Notes: generated by a model not told the origin, from the letters alone. DNA of 39,306 bases from Opitutaceae bacterium (GCA_028280945.1 JANQKV010000009.1:1-39306), one strand, 5' to 3'. Positions 31,079 through 39,054 are shown, counted from the first letter of the stretch. Numbers and translations: made by a program.

Positions 31079-32059
31079 ATGGCGTCACAGCCAACTATGG
31101 AGGTCTTAACCACTATTCTAAACCCCGGGGTGCTCTTCTTCATCCTCGGACTCGTTGCCATCCTGCTTAATTCCAACCTCTCGATTCCCGAGCCGGTGGT
31201 GAAATTCGTTTCCCTCTACCTGATGCTCTCGATCGGGTTCAAGGGCGGGATCAGCCTCTACGAATCCAGTCTCTTCGGAGATGGATTCATCATCATCATC
31301 GTGATTCTGGTGATGAGTGCCATCGTGCCCATCTACACGTTTGCGATTCTGCGCAAGCCCCTGGGGGTGGCCGACGCGGCGGCCGTGGGTGCCACCTACG
31401 GGTCCAACAGCACCCTCACCTACATCACCGCGGCGGGTTTCCTGACCTCCGCCGGCATTGCCTACGAAGGCTACATGACCGTCGCCCTCGTGGTCATGGA
31501 AACGCCGGCCATCATCTTTGCCGTGATCATGGCCCAGATGGTGACGAAACAAAAGGGCAACAAGTCCACCCAGCGCGTCATCAAGGACTCCGTGACCGAC
31601 GGTACGTTGCTGGTGTTGGTGGGCAGCATGATCATCGGCTACATCCTCAAAGCGCTCGGCACCGAGGCCACCCCCCTCTCCGCTTTCATCGGGGGCGACA
31701 TGTTCACCGGCATGCTCGTATTCTTTCTGCTCTACATGGGCACCCTGGTTGGCCAGCGGATCAAGCAGATCGAGTCCTTCCCGCTCATTCTGGTCGCGTT
31801 CGCCATCATCGCGCCGATGTTTAATGCGGCCATCGCCATCATGATCAGCAAGTTCTTCGGCTTCGCCCACGGCGACGCCCTGCTGCTGACCGTACTTTGC
31901 GCCTCGGCCTCTTACATCGTGGCCCCGGCCATCCTGAAGGACGTGATGCCCGAAGCCAATCCCGCCAAATACCTCACCATGAGCATGGGAATCACGTTCC
32001 CCCTGAACATCATCGTCGGTATCCCCTTGTTCTGGTGGGTGATCCAGCGGGTGGTCTAG
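31079..32059 (+). CDS. sbtA: Sodium-dependent bicarbonate permease family protein (SbtA-like)
   Basis: The product has 326 residues from the ATG at 31079; an ATG at 31097 (MEVLTTIL) is equally good, and TTG/GTG codons lie just upstream. It has about ten membrane helices and the SbtA (PF05982) features: an inverted repeat of two five-helix halves, GATYGSNSTLTYITAAGFL in the first half and CASASYIVAPAILKDVMPEANPAKYLTMSMGITFPLNI in the second. The family imports bicarbonate with Na+. The usual PII-like partner SbtB is not adjacent: ferritin follows after 57 bp. A heterotroph could use it to feed carboxylases or for pH control. Confidence 0.92.
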   Translation: MASQPTMEVLTTILNPGVLFFILGLVAILLNSNLSIPEPVVKFVSLYLMLSIGFKGGISLYESSLFGDGFIIIIVILVMSAIVPIYTFAILRKPLGVADAAAVGATYGSNSTLTYITAAGFLTSAGIAYEGYMTVALVVMETPAIIFAVIMAQMVTKQKGNKSTQRVIKDSVTDGTLLVLVGSMIIGYILKALGTEATPLSAFIGGDMFTGMLVFFLLYMGTLVGQRIKQIESFPLILVAFAIIAPMFNAAIAIMISKFFGFAHGDALLLTVLCASASYIVAPAILKDVMPEANPAKYLTMSMGITFPLNIIVGIPLFWWVIQRVV

Positions 32060-32116
32060 GCTCCAGGCCAGACTTTGATTTTGCCTCGGAACGCAGCGGG
32101 CATAGGTTGGGACGTG

Positions 32117-32620
32117 ATGATCCACGACAAACCCGCTGCGCTTCTGAATGAACAGGTCGGCCATGAATTTGCCGCCTCCTACCAATACATCGCTGTCTCG
32201 ACGTGGTGCGATGCCGAGGCCCTGCCGGAAACGGCAAAGTATTTTGCCCAGCAGGCTGATGAGGAGCGCATGCACGCACTCAAGATGGTGCAGTTCCTGA
32301 ACGATACTGGCCGCACGGTTGAATTTCCGGCTGTGCCCGCCCCGCAATCGTCATTTGCGTCGGTTGAGGAGGTTTTCCAGCTCTCTTACGATCAGGAGGT
32401 GAAGGTCACCGACCAGATCAAGGCGATCTACGATGCGGCGGCGGACAACAACGACCGCGTCACGCAGAACTTCATGCAGTGGTTCCTCGAGGAACAGGTG
32501 GAGGAAGTCGCAAGCATGGACACCTTGCTCAAGATCACCCGCCGGGCGGGCGCCGACCTCTTCCGCATCGAGGACTACATCGCCCGCGAGGGTCATCCGG
32601 ACGAAACAGGCAACGCCTGA
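32117..32620 (+). CDS. ftnA: Ferritin (iron-storage, Ftn type)
   Basis: From the ATG at 32117 the product has 167 residues, the usual size of non-haem bacterial ferritin (FtnA). Ferroxidase ligands are visible: E17 (EQVGHEFAAS), E50 and H53 (DEERMHAL), E94 (DQEVKV) and Q127 (EEQVEE). The four-helix bundle is complete, with a C-terminal fifth helix (LFRIEDYIARE). No Met haem ligand of bacterioferritin is evident. The open frame upstream to 32075 has no ATG and is left out. It follows the bicarbonate permease in the same direction; whether they share a transcript is unclear. Confidence 0.95.
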   Translation: MIHDKPAALLNEQVGHEFAASYQYIAVSTWCDAEALPETAKYFAQQADEERMHALKMVQFLNDTGRTVEFPAVPAPQSSFASVEEVFQLSYDQEVKVTDQIKAIYDAAADNNDRVTQNFMQWFLEEQVEEVASMDTLLKITRRAGADLFRIEDYIAREGHPDETGNA

Positions 32621-32632
32621 CCCAGCACGGCA

Positions 32633-32652
32633 AGGCCCGTTACACCGGGCCT
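32633..32652 (+). terminator. Weak hairpin after ferritin
   Basis: A 7-bp stem AGGCCCG/CGGGCCT with a 6-nt loop starts 13 bp after the ferritin stop. No T run follows, so it is either a weak terminator or an mRNA-end hairpin. Confidence 0.4.
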
Positions 32653-32699
32653 GCCAGTCCCGTGGACCAATTCTCAGGGTCATTATTTTCCTTGCATTT

Positions 32700-32713
32700 A
32701 CTACATTTGTAGT
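32700..32713. promoter_or_regulatory. BlaI/MecI-type operator
   Basis: A perfect dyad ACTACA-TT-TGTAGT lies 16 bp before the GTG start of the BlaI-like gene. It matches the TACTACA/TGTAGTA operator known for BlaI and MecI of Firmicutes. A further ACTACA half-site is at 32721-32726, just before the start codon. TTGCAT (32693-32698), immediately to the left, may be the -35 element, so repressor binding would block the promoter. Confidence 0.8.
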
Positions 32714-32728
32714 TTTTTCTACTACATC

Positions 32729-33130
32729 GTGTCCAAAACCAAGTCGCTCTCCGAACGCCTCAGTCGCAGCGAGCTGCAGTTGCTGCAAGTGCTCTGGAAA
32801 CTAAAATCAGCTTCCATCCGCGAAATTCAGGAGTCCCTGCCGACCAATCGCCAAGTGGAGTATACCACGGTCCAGACCCTGATTTACCGTCTGGAGAAAA
32901 AGGGGGCGATCCGCCGAACAAAAAAAATCGGCAATGCCCACATTTTTGAACCACTTGTTTCCCCCAAGAGTGCCGTGGGCACCATGGTCGACGACCTGCT
33001 CGCCCTTTTCGGCGGTTCCGCCGCCCCGGTCATGGCCCATATGGCTGAGTCCGGGCAGATCACCCTGGAAGATCTCAAGGCCCTGGAAAACGCCATCAAG
33101 GAGCGGGCCAGGAAGGAGGAGGAATCATGA
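32729..33130 (+). CDS. BlaI/MecI/CopY family repressor
   Basis: The GTG at 32729 starts a 133-residue winged-helix repressor: LSRSELQLLQVLWKLKSASIREIQESL (11-37), the recognition region VEYTTVQTLIYRLEKKGAIRRTK (43-65), then a C-terminal dimerisation part (VDDLLALFGGSAAPVM, LEDLKALENAIKE). In known systems this protein is cleaved or released when the membrane peptidase BlaR1 senses a signal. Here the blaR1-like gene overlaps its stop (ATGA), and the operator at 32700 implies autoregulation. Confidence 0.95.
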   Translation: MSKTKSLSERLSRSELQLLQVLWKLKSASIREIQESLPTNRQVEYTTVQTLIYRLEKKGAIRRTKKIGNAHIFEPLVSPKSAVGTMVDDLLALFGGSAAPVMAHMAESGQITLEDLKALENAIKERARKEEES

Positions 33131-34419
33131 GTCCCCCGCTGCATTTTCTCCTCACCCACTTATGGGAGTCTTCGTGGTTCGCCCTCGCCTGCATGGCCCT
33201 TTGCTTGGCCCTCGATCCGTTGAAATGCCCGCGGGCTCGCCACTTGATTGCCTGGCTCGGCCTGCTGAAGTTTCTAGTGCCCCTCGCTTGGGCTGCCGAA
33301 CTGCTCAATCCGACGGCATGGTCCTTTTGGCAAAATCAAACCCCAGCGGTCGTCACCTCCGCCTTGAGTCTCGACACGCTGACACCCAATGAGGAGGCCG
33401 TCTTCTGGACCACCCCGGTGATGCTGGTGGGCCTCCTGTGGGCAACGGGTTTTCTCGCCCTCACCGTCCTGTTGAGCGTTCACATCGTTTCCCTGTGGCG
33501 ACGCATTCTGGACCATACGACCCCCGCAGATGAAGCGTGGCAGGCTGAGGCCCAGGCATTTTGGCGCTCCAGCGAGCCCCTGCCGCGTTTGCTTTTTGCC
33601 CGGACCGATGACTTGCCGGCCGGCGTGTTTGGTTGGTTCAGCCCCGTCGTTGTTGTTCCACCCCACCTGCAGGACCGCTTCAACGCCGCCGAACGGGAAG
33701 CCTTTCTGCGCCACGAATTCCAACACCTCTACAAGCACGATACCCTTTGGCTCCTGCTTCAGATCACCCTGCGCAACCTGTTGTGGATGCACCCCCTTTT
33801 ATGGTGGCTCGAGCACCGCATCCGCCTCGAGCGCGAGTTGATTCGAGATCAGGAGGTCATCCGTAAAACCAATAATCCAAACTCATATCTAAGTTGTCTT
33901 ATGAAAGCTTCGAAAATCGAACTGCATGAACCTCGAGCTACCACCGTCTGCCTCAACAGCTCCCCTTTTACCCGCCGCGTGAAGGCGATCGCTCGAGCCG
34001 GTCGCTCCAGCGTGGCGGGATTCCTTTCCGCAGGGGCCGGCTTCTTCCTGTTGGCCGCCTTCACGGTCCTGATGCTGGCTGTGCAGGTGCCGGCCGTCGC
34101 GGGCGATGCGGACAAGAAGAAGGCGCACGCCGCCCACAACGCCGTCTGGGAAAGCCTCACTCCCGAACAACAGGCGAACTACAAGAAAGCCAAGATGGCG
34201 ATGAAGGAACTGGGCGCCAAGACAGAGAAATTCGCGGCCAAGATCGAGAAGCTCCGCACCAAGGACAGTCTCACCGATGATGATCGTGACAACCTGCAGA
34301 AACTGTTGGCCGACTATGACAACATGAGGGACAAGCTGGCGGAGGAGGAACAGGAGCTCCAAGCCCTCTGGGATAGATACACCGATGAGGCCAAAGAGGC
34401 TTTGGCCCAACTCGATTGA
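33127..34419 (+). CDS. BlaR1/M56 family membrane metallopeptidase with coiled-coil sensor region
   Basis: The 430-residue M56-type protein has helices at about 8-30, 40-60, 95-122 and 300-322. The zinc motif HEFQH (196-200), here with Phe-Gln in the HExxH centre, has a preceding PHLQDRFNAAEREAFL and a downstream ERELIRDQEV segment as third-ligand region. After the last helix, residues 327-430 form a highly charged coiled coil (LTPEQQANYKKAKMAMKEL, LADYDNMRDKLAEEEQELQ) in place of the beta-lactam-binding sensor of BlaR1. A strong ribosome site (AAGGAGGAGG, ending 5 nt before the ATG) lies in the blaI end, and ATGA couples the genes. The signal is unknown; a periplasmic protein or envelope stress fits better than beta-lactams. 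Confidence 0.9.
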   Translation: MSPPLHFLLTHLWESSWFALACMALCLALDPLKCPRARHLIAWLGLLKFLVPLAWAAELLNPTAWSFWQNQTPAVVTSALSLDTLTPNEEAVFWTTPVMLVGLLWATGFLALTVLLSVHIVSLWRRILDHTTPADEAWQAEAQAFWRSSEPLPRLLFARTDDLPAGVFGWFSPVVVVPPHLQDRFNAAEREAFLRHEFQHLYKHDTLWLLLQITLRNLLWMHPLLWWLEHRIRLERELIRDQEVIRKTNNPNSYLSCLMKASKIELHEPRATTVCLNSSPFTRRVKAIARAGRSSVAGFLSAGAGFFLLAAFTVLMLAVQVPAVAGDADKKKAHAAHNAVWESLTPEQQANYKKAKMAMKELGAKTEKFAAKIEKLRTKDSLTDDDRDNLQKLLADYDNMRDKLAEEEQELQALWDRYTDEAKEALAQLD

Positions 34420-34498
34420 GGCGATCGAGCCCACCGCTGGATCCAGCCGTTGAACCCATTCTGACCCGGTCAGTGTAGATAGATAGTGTTAGGGTAAT

Positions 34499-34524
34499 AC
34501 GCCGTGGCTTAACCGCCACGGCGT
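34499..34524. terminator. Convergent terminator between blaR1-like gene and trpS
   Basis: A perfect 10-bp GC-rich stem ACGCCGTGGC/GCCACGGCGT with TTAACC loop lies between two converging genes. The plus side is followed by TATCGTTTATT, a weak T-rich tail. The minus side has only scattered T residues, so it should act mainly for the rightward blaI-blaR1 unit. Confidence 0.75.
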
Positions 34525-34563
34525 TATCGTTTATTACTCCGCCGCCGCCGAGGGAAACCCTGT

Positions 34564-35535
34564 TTAAACAATGCCGCAGTTGCGGCGGGCGCGATCGAGC
34601 ACCTCGCTCGCCACGGCCCGCGCCCGACTGGCGCCGTCCTGCAGGATGGACTCCACGTGATCAAGGTTGGCGGCCAGCTCGGCACGTTTCTCACGGGCTT
34701 CGCGGAAAAACTCCCAGTAGTGGGTGAACAGCGCCTTCTTGAGATCGCCGTAGCCGTAGCCGCCGGCTTTGAGCTGATCCATGATCGAGGCAAACTCATC
34801 GGCGGGAGCGAAAAGCTTGAGAAGTTGGGAGGCCGGCAACTCCTCGCCGTCCGGCTTGGGCTCCTCGCGCGTGCGGCTGTCCATCACGATGGACATGACC
34901 TTTTTCTTCAAAGCCTTCTCCTCTCCCATGATCGGCAGGGTATTCCCGTAGGAGGCACTCATCTTCTGGCCATCCACTCCCGGGATAATGGCCACCTCCT
35001 CGGCAATCGAAGGCTCCGGCACCACAAATGTCTCACCGTAGGTCTGGTTGAACTTGATCGCGATGTCGCGGGTCATCTCCAAATGCTGTTTCTGGTCTTT
35101 GCCCACCGGCACCACGGTCGTGTCGTAGAGCAGGATATCAGCAGCCATCAACACCGGGTAAGCGAACAGTCCGAAGTTGGGTGCGATGCCCTTGGCCGTC
35201 TTGTCCTTGTAGCTGTGGGCGCGCTCAAGCAGGCCCATCGGCGTGAGCGTGCCGAGCAGCCACGTAAGTTCGCACACCTCCGGCACGTCACTCTGACGCC
35301 AAAAGACGCTCTTGGTCGGATCCAACCCGCAGGCCAGCCAGTCCAAGGCGATGCCCAGGGTGTTCCGGCGCCGCACTTCCGGATCAAACACCGTGGTAAG
35401 CGAGTGGTAGTTGGCGATGAAGTAGTAACACTCGCCCAGGTCTTGGGCGGCGATCGCCGGGCGCATGGCGCCAAAGTAATTGCCGACATGCAGCGTGCCG
35501 GAGGGAGTGATGCCTGTAAGGGTGCGGGTGGCCAT
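34564..35535 (-). CDS. trpS: Tryptophanyl-tRNA synthetase
   Basis: The 323-residue class I synthetase charges tRNA-Trp. The HIGH equivalent is TLHVGNY (14-20, preceded by GITPSG) and the KMSKS equivalent is KMSAS (191-195) in GVDGQKMSASYGN. Its length is typical of bacterial TrpS. The start ATG at 35535 follows a purine-rich leader. It converges on the blaR1-like gene with a strong terminator between. Confidence 0.97.
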   Translation of the reverse strand: MATRTLTGITPSGTLHVGNYFGAMRPAIAAQDLGECYYFIANYHSLTTVFDPEVRRRNTLGIALDWLACGLDPTKSVFWRQSDVPEVCELTWLLGTLTPMGLLERAHSYKDKTAKGIAPNFGLFAYPVLMAADILLYDTTVVPVGKDQKQHLEMTRDIAIKFNQTYGETFVVPEPSIAEEVAIIPGVDGQKMSASYGNTLPIMGEEKALKKKVMSIVMDSRTREEPKPDGEELPASQLLKLFAPADEFASIMDQLKAGGYGYGDLKKALFTHYWEFFREAREKRAELAANLDHVESILQDGASRARAVASEVLDRARRNCGIV

Positions 35536-35546
35536 GGACTAAATTG

Positions 35547-35576
35547 TTCTCTTTCTCGTTCTCGTGCTCTTTCTCA
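35547..35576 (-). repeat. GAGAAAGAG/GAGAACGAG purine microrepeat in the trpS leader
   Basis: On the minus strand a 30-nt purine-only-like tract built of GAGAAAGAG and GAGAACGAG units lies 12-41 nt before the trpS start codon. It is almost symmetric around its centre. It could act as a ribosome-standby site or be a dispersed intergenic repeat. The rest of the 258-bp spacer up to 35793 shows only a 12-bp palindrome GCGGTATACCGC (35776-35787). Confidence 0.6.
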
Positions 35577-35793
35577 ATCCTCGTCTGTAAAACGACCAGC
35601 ACAGCGCAACGGCCGAGGATATCTCCAGCTTTATTTCACTGGGGTCACTAAACCCAACACAGGTCATCGCGTCCGCCTAAGCACTCAACAGTGTTCGCAA
35701 CTCAGCTGCGTCGCCCCGGGTTCTTTCCCGGCCTTCAACGCTAATCAGACTGTCATTCATCTGCTGCGCAATACAGCGGTATACCGCCATCTA

Positions 35794-36600
35794 CTACACC
35801 ACCAGTTCCTCAGCATTCATGGCTCCCGGGCCGAAAACCCGACTGAAGCTTTCGGGACGCTTCGTGTTCCGCGTTTCGCCGTGCATATAGCACACGCTGA
35901 AGGCTCGCCGCGATTGGGCCGAATTGTTGCGGTCGGACGCGTGGAGAACGTGGTTGTGCAGCAACGCTGTCTCGCCTGGTTGTAGCTCCAAATGAAAGAC
36001 CTTTTCGGCCGGGGCGTGCTCAGCCGCCTGCTCGGGCGTGAGAAAACCCGACGGGTGCTCCGGATTTATAATGCCCAGCTTGTGACTGCCCGGGATAATC
36101 TGCACGCAACCGTTTTCCTTGGTAGCCGGATCAAGCGCTGTCCAGATCGTGAGCTGCGGATCAGGTTCGATCGACGACCACCGATCCTGGTGCCAAGGCA
36201 GAAACGTGCCGCGGTTGGCGGGCTTGTTCATGAACATCGACCGGAAAACAGTGACAGACGTCTGCTCCCCATAAACGCGGCCACACGCTTCGCGGAAGGC
36301 CGGGTGCTGGATGAATCGCAGAAACTGCGGATCAAACTCCAGCTGCTGAATCTTACGGTAGTTCAGCGTCTTGCCCTTATGACCCTGCGTCTGCTCACCC
36401 GCGTCCTCATAGTTGCCGGACGTGCTGTCGAGCTGCATCATCATCCGGGTATAATCGACATCGGCCTCACCGAGCATGATGGCGTTGATGCGCTTTTGCA
36501 GCATGCGCAAGTCGAGGGCCGACAGGATGTCGCCGAAGATGACATAACCCTCCTCCTCAAACTGGGTCCACAGGTCGTCGGTAAAATAGCGGGTATTCAT
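35794..36600 (-). CDS. Phytanoyl-CoA dioxygenase (PhyH) family protein
   Basis: From the ATG at 36600 the product has 268 residues. It is an Fe(II)/2-oxoglutarate-dependent oxygenase: WHQDRW gives H137 and D139, LLHNHVLHASDRN gives the distal His H220, and R231/R232 bind 2-oxoglutarate. All metal ligands are present, so it should be active. PhyH relatives hydroxylate small molecules such as ectoine, mitomycin-type compounds or phytanoyl-CoA; the substrate is open. The longer open frame upstream to 37023 runs antisense to the AraC gene and is not used. It diverges from that AraC regulator, 103 bp between starts, which probably controls it. Confidence 0.92.
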   Translation of the reverse strand: MNTRYFTDDLWTQFEEEGYVIFGDILSALDLRMLQKRINAIMLGEADVDYTRMMMQLDSTSGNYEDAGEQTQGHKGKTLNYRKIQQLEFDPQFLRFIQHPAFREACGRVYGEQTSVTVFRSMFMNKPANRGTFLPWHQDRWSSIEPDPQLTIWTALDPATKENGCVQIIPGSHKLGIINPEHPSGFLTPEQAAEHAPAEKVFHLELQPGETALLHNHVLHASDRNNSAQSRRAFSVCYMHGETRNTKRPESFSRVFGPGAMNAEELVV

Positions 36601-36703
36601 TGGCGGGAAATCAATTCGTAACGGTGATGGTTCGGCGACGGGTATATCATCTTTTCGTTCCTTGGCTTGCTTCTGAATTGCGCAAAAACATCTGATTTTC
36701 GAC

Positions 36704-37627
36704 ATGCCCGAATCGATTCGACGCCTCACCAACCATCTCGACCCCGCTTTGGCGGCATCACTTGACGATATCTGGAATGGGTCGACGCTTCGTTTGGTTT
36801 CGGCGGTCTGGTGGGAAAACACGCGGCCCTGGAACCTGCCGGTCCGCCGCTGTCCCGACACGTTTCTGCTGATCCCGGTGTCGGGCCAGTTCGAGTGCGA
36901 ATTGCCGCAGGGCGATTCGACGGGAGATCCGCAGAAACCCGGCCATGGTGCCTCCCCAATCCATCGCGTCCGCCCTGGCCAAGCTCTCCTACTCTCTCCC
37001 GATACTGAACACAGCCTGTGCATTGCTCCCCAAACGAAACGCCTGGAGCAGGTCTCCTTTCATTTCCATCTGTCTGATGGGCTGGGGCTGGATCTCGCCC
37101 GCAACCTCACCGAACCGATATGCGAACTACCGGACGCCGCCACTCAACGAAAGCGACTCGAACGCACGGTTGCGCTCGCCGGTCAGCAACCGGAAGCCGC
37201 GCAGGCGATGCTGAAGTCGATCGTGGCCGAGATACTGGAATGCGCCGCGCTGGCGGGGAAGTTTCGCTCGCGGCCCGGGCGAACCGATGATCCCAGAATC
37301 GCGGCGGCGCTCCACTATCTCCGGGAAAATCTGGGGTGCGACCTCTCCGTCGAAAACCTGGCCCGGCATGTGGGGCTGGGGACCGTGCGTTTTCGGCAGC
37401 TCTTCCAAAAAGCGACCGGTAGCCCACCGCGAAAGTTTATCGTACATGCCCGCCTGACGGAGGCTGCGAACCGGCTTCGCCGAACCTCCGATTCGATTGC
37501 CACCATTGCCGCGCGTTGTGGGTTCCCGACCGAGGGGCACTTCTACGCCACCTTTCGCCGAGAGTATGGCGTCACTCCGCGTCAGTGGCGCAAGCAAGGG
37601 GTCTACGAGCCTCAGCAGCGCTTGTAA
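36704..37627 (+). CDS. AraC family transcriptional regulator
   Basis: The 307-residue regulator has an N-terminal cupin-type effector domain (about 25-125: LRLVSAVWWENTRPWNLP, FLLIPVSGQFECEL, RPGQALLLSPDTEHS) and a C-terminal AraC DNA-binding domain. The latter contains LSVENLARHVGLGTVRFRQLFQKATG (about 215-240) and IATIAARCGFPTEGHFYATFRREYGVTPRQWR (about 265-296). It is divergent from the PhyH-like gene. The arrangement and cupin domain fit control of that gene by a small carbohydrate or similar ligand. Confidence 0.92.
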   Translation: MPESIRRLTNHLDPALAASLDDIWNGSTLRLVSAVWWENTRPWNLPVRRCPDTFLLIPVSGQFECELPQGDSTGDPQKPGHGASPIHRVRPGQALLLSPDTEHSLCIAPQTKRLEQVSFHFHLSDGLGLDLARNLTEPICELPDAATQRKRLERTVALAGQQPEAAQAMLKSIVAEILECAALAGKFRSRPGRTDDPRIAAALHYLRENLGCDLSVENLARHVGLGTVRFRQLFQKATGSPPRKFIVHARLTEAANRLRRTSDSIATIAARCGFPTEGHFYATFRREYGVTPRQWRKQGVYEPQQRL

Positions 37628-37713
37628 TCAGGTCCAGAATTGCCGGAGGAGGTGACGCTTGAAACCCCACAGAATCCTCGCGTTGATTCGGCGTGGTCTT
37701 CAAAGTCGGGGTC

Positions 37714-38544
37714 ATGATGCGGAATCGGCTGCACAGTTGGGTCCCTATCGCAGGGCTGATCTTGGCCGGCATTGCGCCCATCGGAGCAGAGGAAGGTGGG
37801 CTTTCCCTCACGATCGAGCAGACCAACATCCTGCAGATCCCGACCAACTTTCATGAAGCCTCGGAACTGAAACTGGCGGAAGTGGGACAACCGGAAGTCG
37901 TGTTGGTCGGCCTGGCCCTGCCCAAGGGGTTTGATCCGTCGCGCCCCACCCCGGTGTTGTTCACCAGCGTCACGGGCGACCCCTATCAATCCAACATCAA
38001 GGAAATGGAAGTCTACCGCGCACGCGCCGTGGCCCGGGGCTGGGTCGTGCTGACAGGCCAGCCTCATCCGTGGCCCGACCGGCCGCAGGACACCGTGACC
38101 GGTCGCCGGGTTTCGGCCAAGGTGGCCTTCCGCGCCTTGGCCGAGCTCTTTCCCGGCAGTGAGAACTGGCCGACGGCGTTCGCCGGATTTTCCGGCGGCT
38201 CCAAGATGTCTCAATTGCTCTCCGGTTACTTCATCGCCGAAGGCCGCCACGTGGTCGGCGCGCTGATGTCGGGCTGCAACGAAAACCAGATCGTGGAGAT
38301 CATGGACAACTACGACCCCGACCGCGAGAAGCTGAAGGCCATGGGTTATTTTCTCAGTTCAGGCCGGCTGGACCAGGTCTCCTCGCCCCAGCAGGTCAAG
38401 GACGTGCGCCGGACCCTGCGCCGCAAAGGCGCCCGCAACGTTCGGCTCGAAACCTTCGACGGCCCCCACGCCAATTACCTGCCCCACATCGACGAGGCCC
38501 TCATCTGGTTCGAAGCCTTGCTGGTCAACAACGGCGAAAGCTAA
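37714..38544 (+). CDS. Secreted alpha/beta-hydrolase-like protein
   Basis: From the ATG at 37714 the product has 276 residues; one at 37717 and a GTG at 37693 are near alternatives. A signal peptide covers about 1-25 (PIAGLILAGIAPIGA). The mature part looks like an alpha/beta hydrolase of the PHB-depolymerase/feruloyl-esterase-like kind: TPVLFTSVTGDPYQSN, nucleophile S160 in AGFSGGSKM, a candidate acid D220 in SSGRLDQV, and His H252 in DGPHANYLP. It is 86 bp beyond the AraC gene. The substrate is unknown; polymer ester cleavage outside the cytoplasm is plausible. Confidence 0.82.
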   Translation: MMRNRLHSWVPIAGLILAGIAPIGAEEGGLSLTIEQTNILQIPTNFHEASELKLAEVGQPEVVLVGLALPKGFDPSRPTPVLFTSVTGDPYQSNIKEMEVYRARAVARGWVVLTGQPHPWPDRPQDTVTGRRVSAKVAFRALAELFPGSENWPTAFAGFSGGSKMSQLLSGYFIAEGRHVVGALMSGCNENQIVEIMDNYDPDREKLKAMGYFLSSGRLDQVSSPQQVKDVRRTLRRKGARNVRLETFDGPHANYLPHIDEALIWFEALLVNNGES

Positions 38545-38800
38545 GGCACGTTGGTATTCCCGTAGTCGCCCACGATCCGCGGGCAACCCGACAGTCGCCG
38601 TCCATGCCACCGCTCCGGGCTCAACGAGTCCGGCTAAAGCGGAAATTGCAGTTGATTCGTTTCCTAAATCACCGGGCTCCAGCGCGGCCTTCCGGCTGTT
38701 GTAACCGGAGCCCCTCCGCCGGAATCCTGCTTCTCTCCATTGCGTTGAAATCCCCCCGTCCCATGCTTCGGTGTCCCCTGCCATTGTCCGGACGCCATTG

Positions 38801-38878
38801 CCTTGCATCGGAAGGCCATGCGCCATGCCGCCAGACATGGTGCAGGGATTTCAGCGGATCCCATTCAAAACCAGGCAT
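38801..38878 (-). pseudogene. Possible BrnT toxin N-terminal remnant
   Basis: From the ATG at 38878 the first 26 residues include F-E-W-D-P-x-K-x6-R-H-G followed by a D-A pair, the spacing of the BrnT type II toxin opening (F-E-W-D-x-x-K-x6-K-H-G). After this the frame no longer looks like BrnT, and no BrnA antitoxin gene is seen. If real, it is a scrap left after deletion. Chance similarity cannot be ruled out. Confidence 0.35.
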
Positions 38879-38921
38879 GGGGGAGACGTTTGAGCTTTGT
38901 ACACCAGAGCCAAGACAGAGA

Positions 38922-39030
38922 CTGTCGGGCGTAAAGTTTATCCGCCTCCGGCGGCGCCATAGGCGACCAGGGCCCGACCCACATTGCTGGGAAAGCGACT
39001 TGCTTGTGGGTCGGGCTTTACGCCCGACAG
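38922..39030. repeat. Nested inverted-repeat (REP/MITE-like) element
   Basis: Outer arms CTGTCGGGCGTAAAG (38922-38936) and CTTTACGCCCGACAG (39016-39030) are perfectly inverted. Inner arms GCCCGACCCACA (38972-38983) and TGTGGGTCGGGC (39005-39016) are also perfect, and share the TCGGGC core with the outer arms. A small CCGCC/GGCGG hairpin sits at 38942-38954. The 109-bp unit has no open frame. Confidence 0.85.
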
Positions 39031-39054
39031 CGAATGGGATGGGGATTCAAGTTT

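Noticed and set aside
31118-32347. 409-codon open frame on the minus strand across the SbtA-like and ferritin genes
   Set aside because: It crosses two well-supported genes and is an artefact of high GC at third positions (runs of H, G, D, E).
32729-34419. Beta-lactam resistance module
   Set aside because: The BlaR1-like protein lacks the penicillin-binding sensor domain and no beta-lactamase is present, so only the signalling architecture is shared.
35776-35787. Palindrome GCGGTATACCGC just before the PhyH stop
   Set aside because: It is short, has no T run and lies downstream of both neighbouring genes; nothing supports an operator or terminator role.
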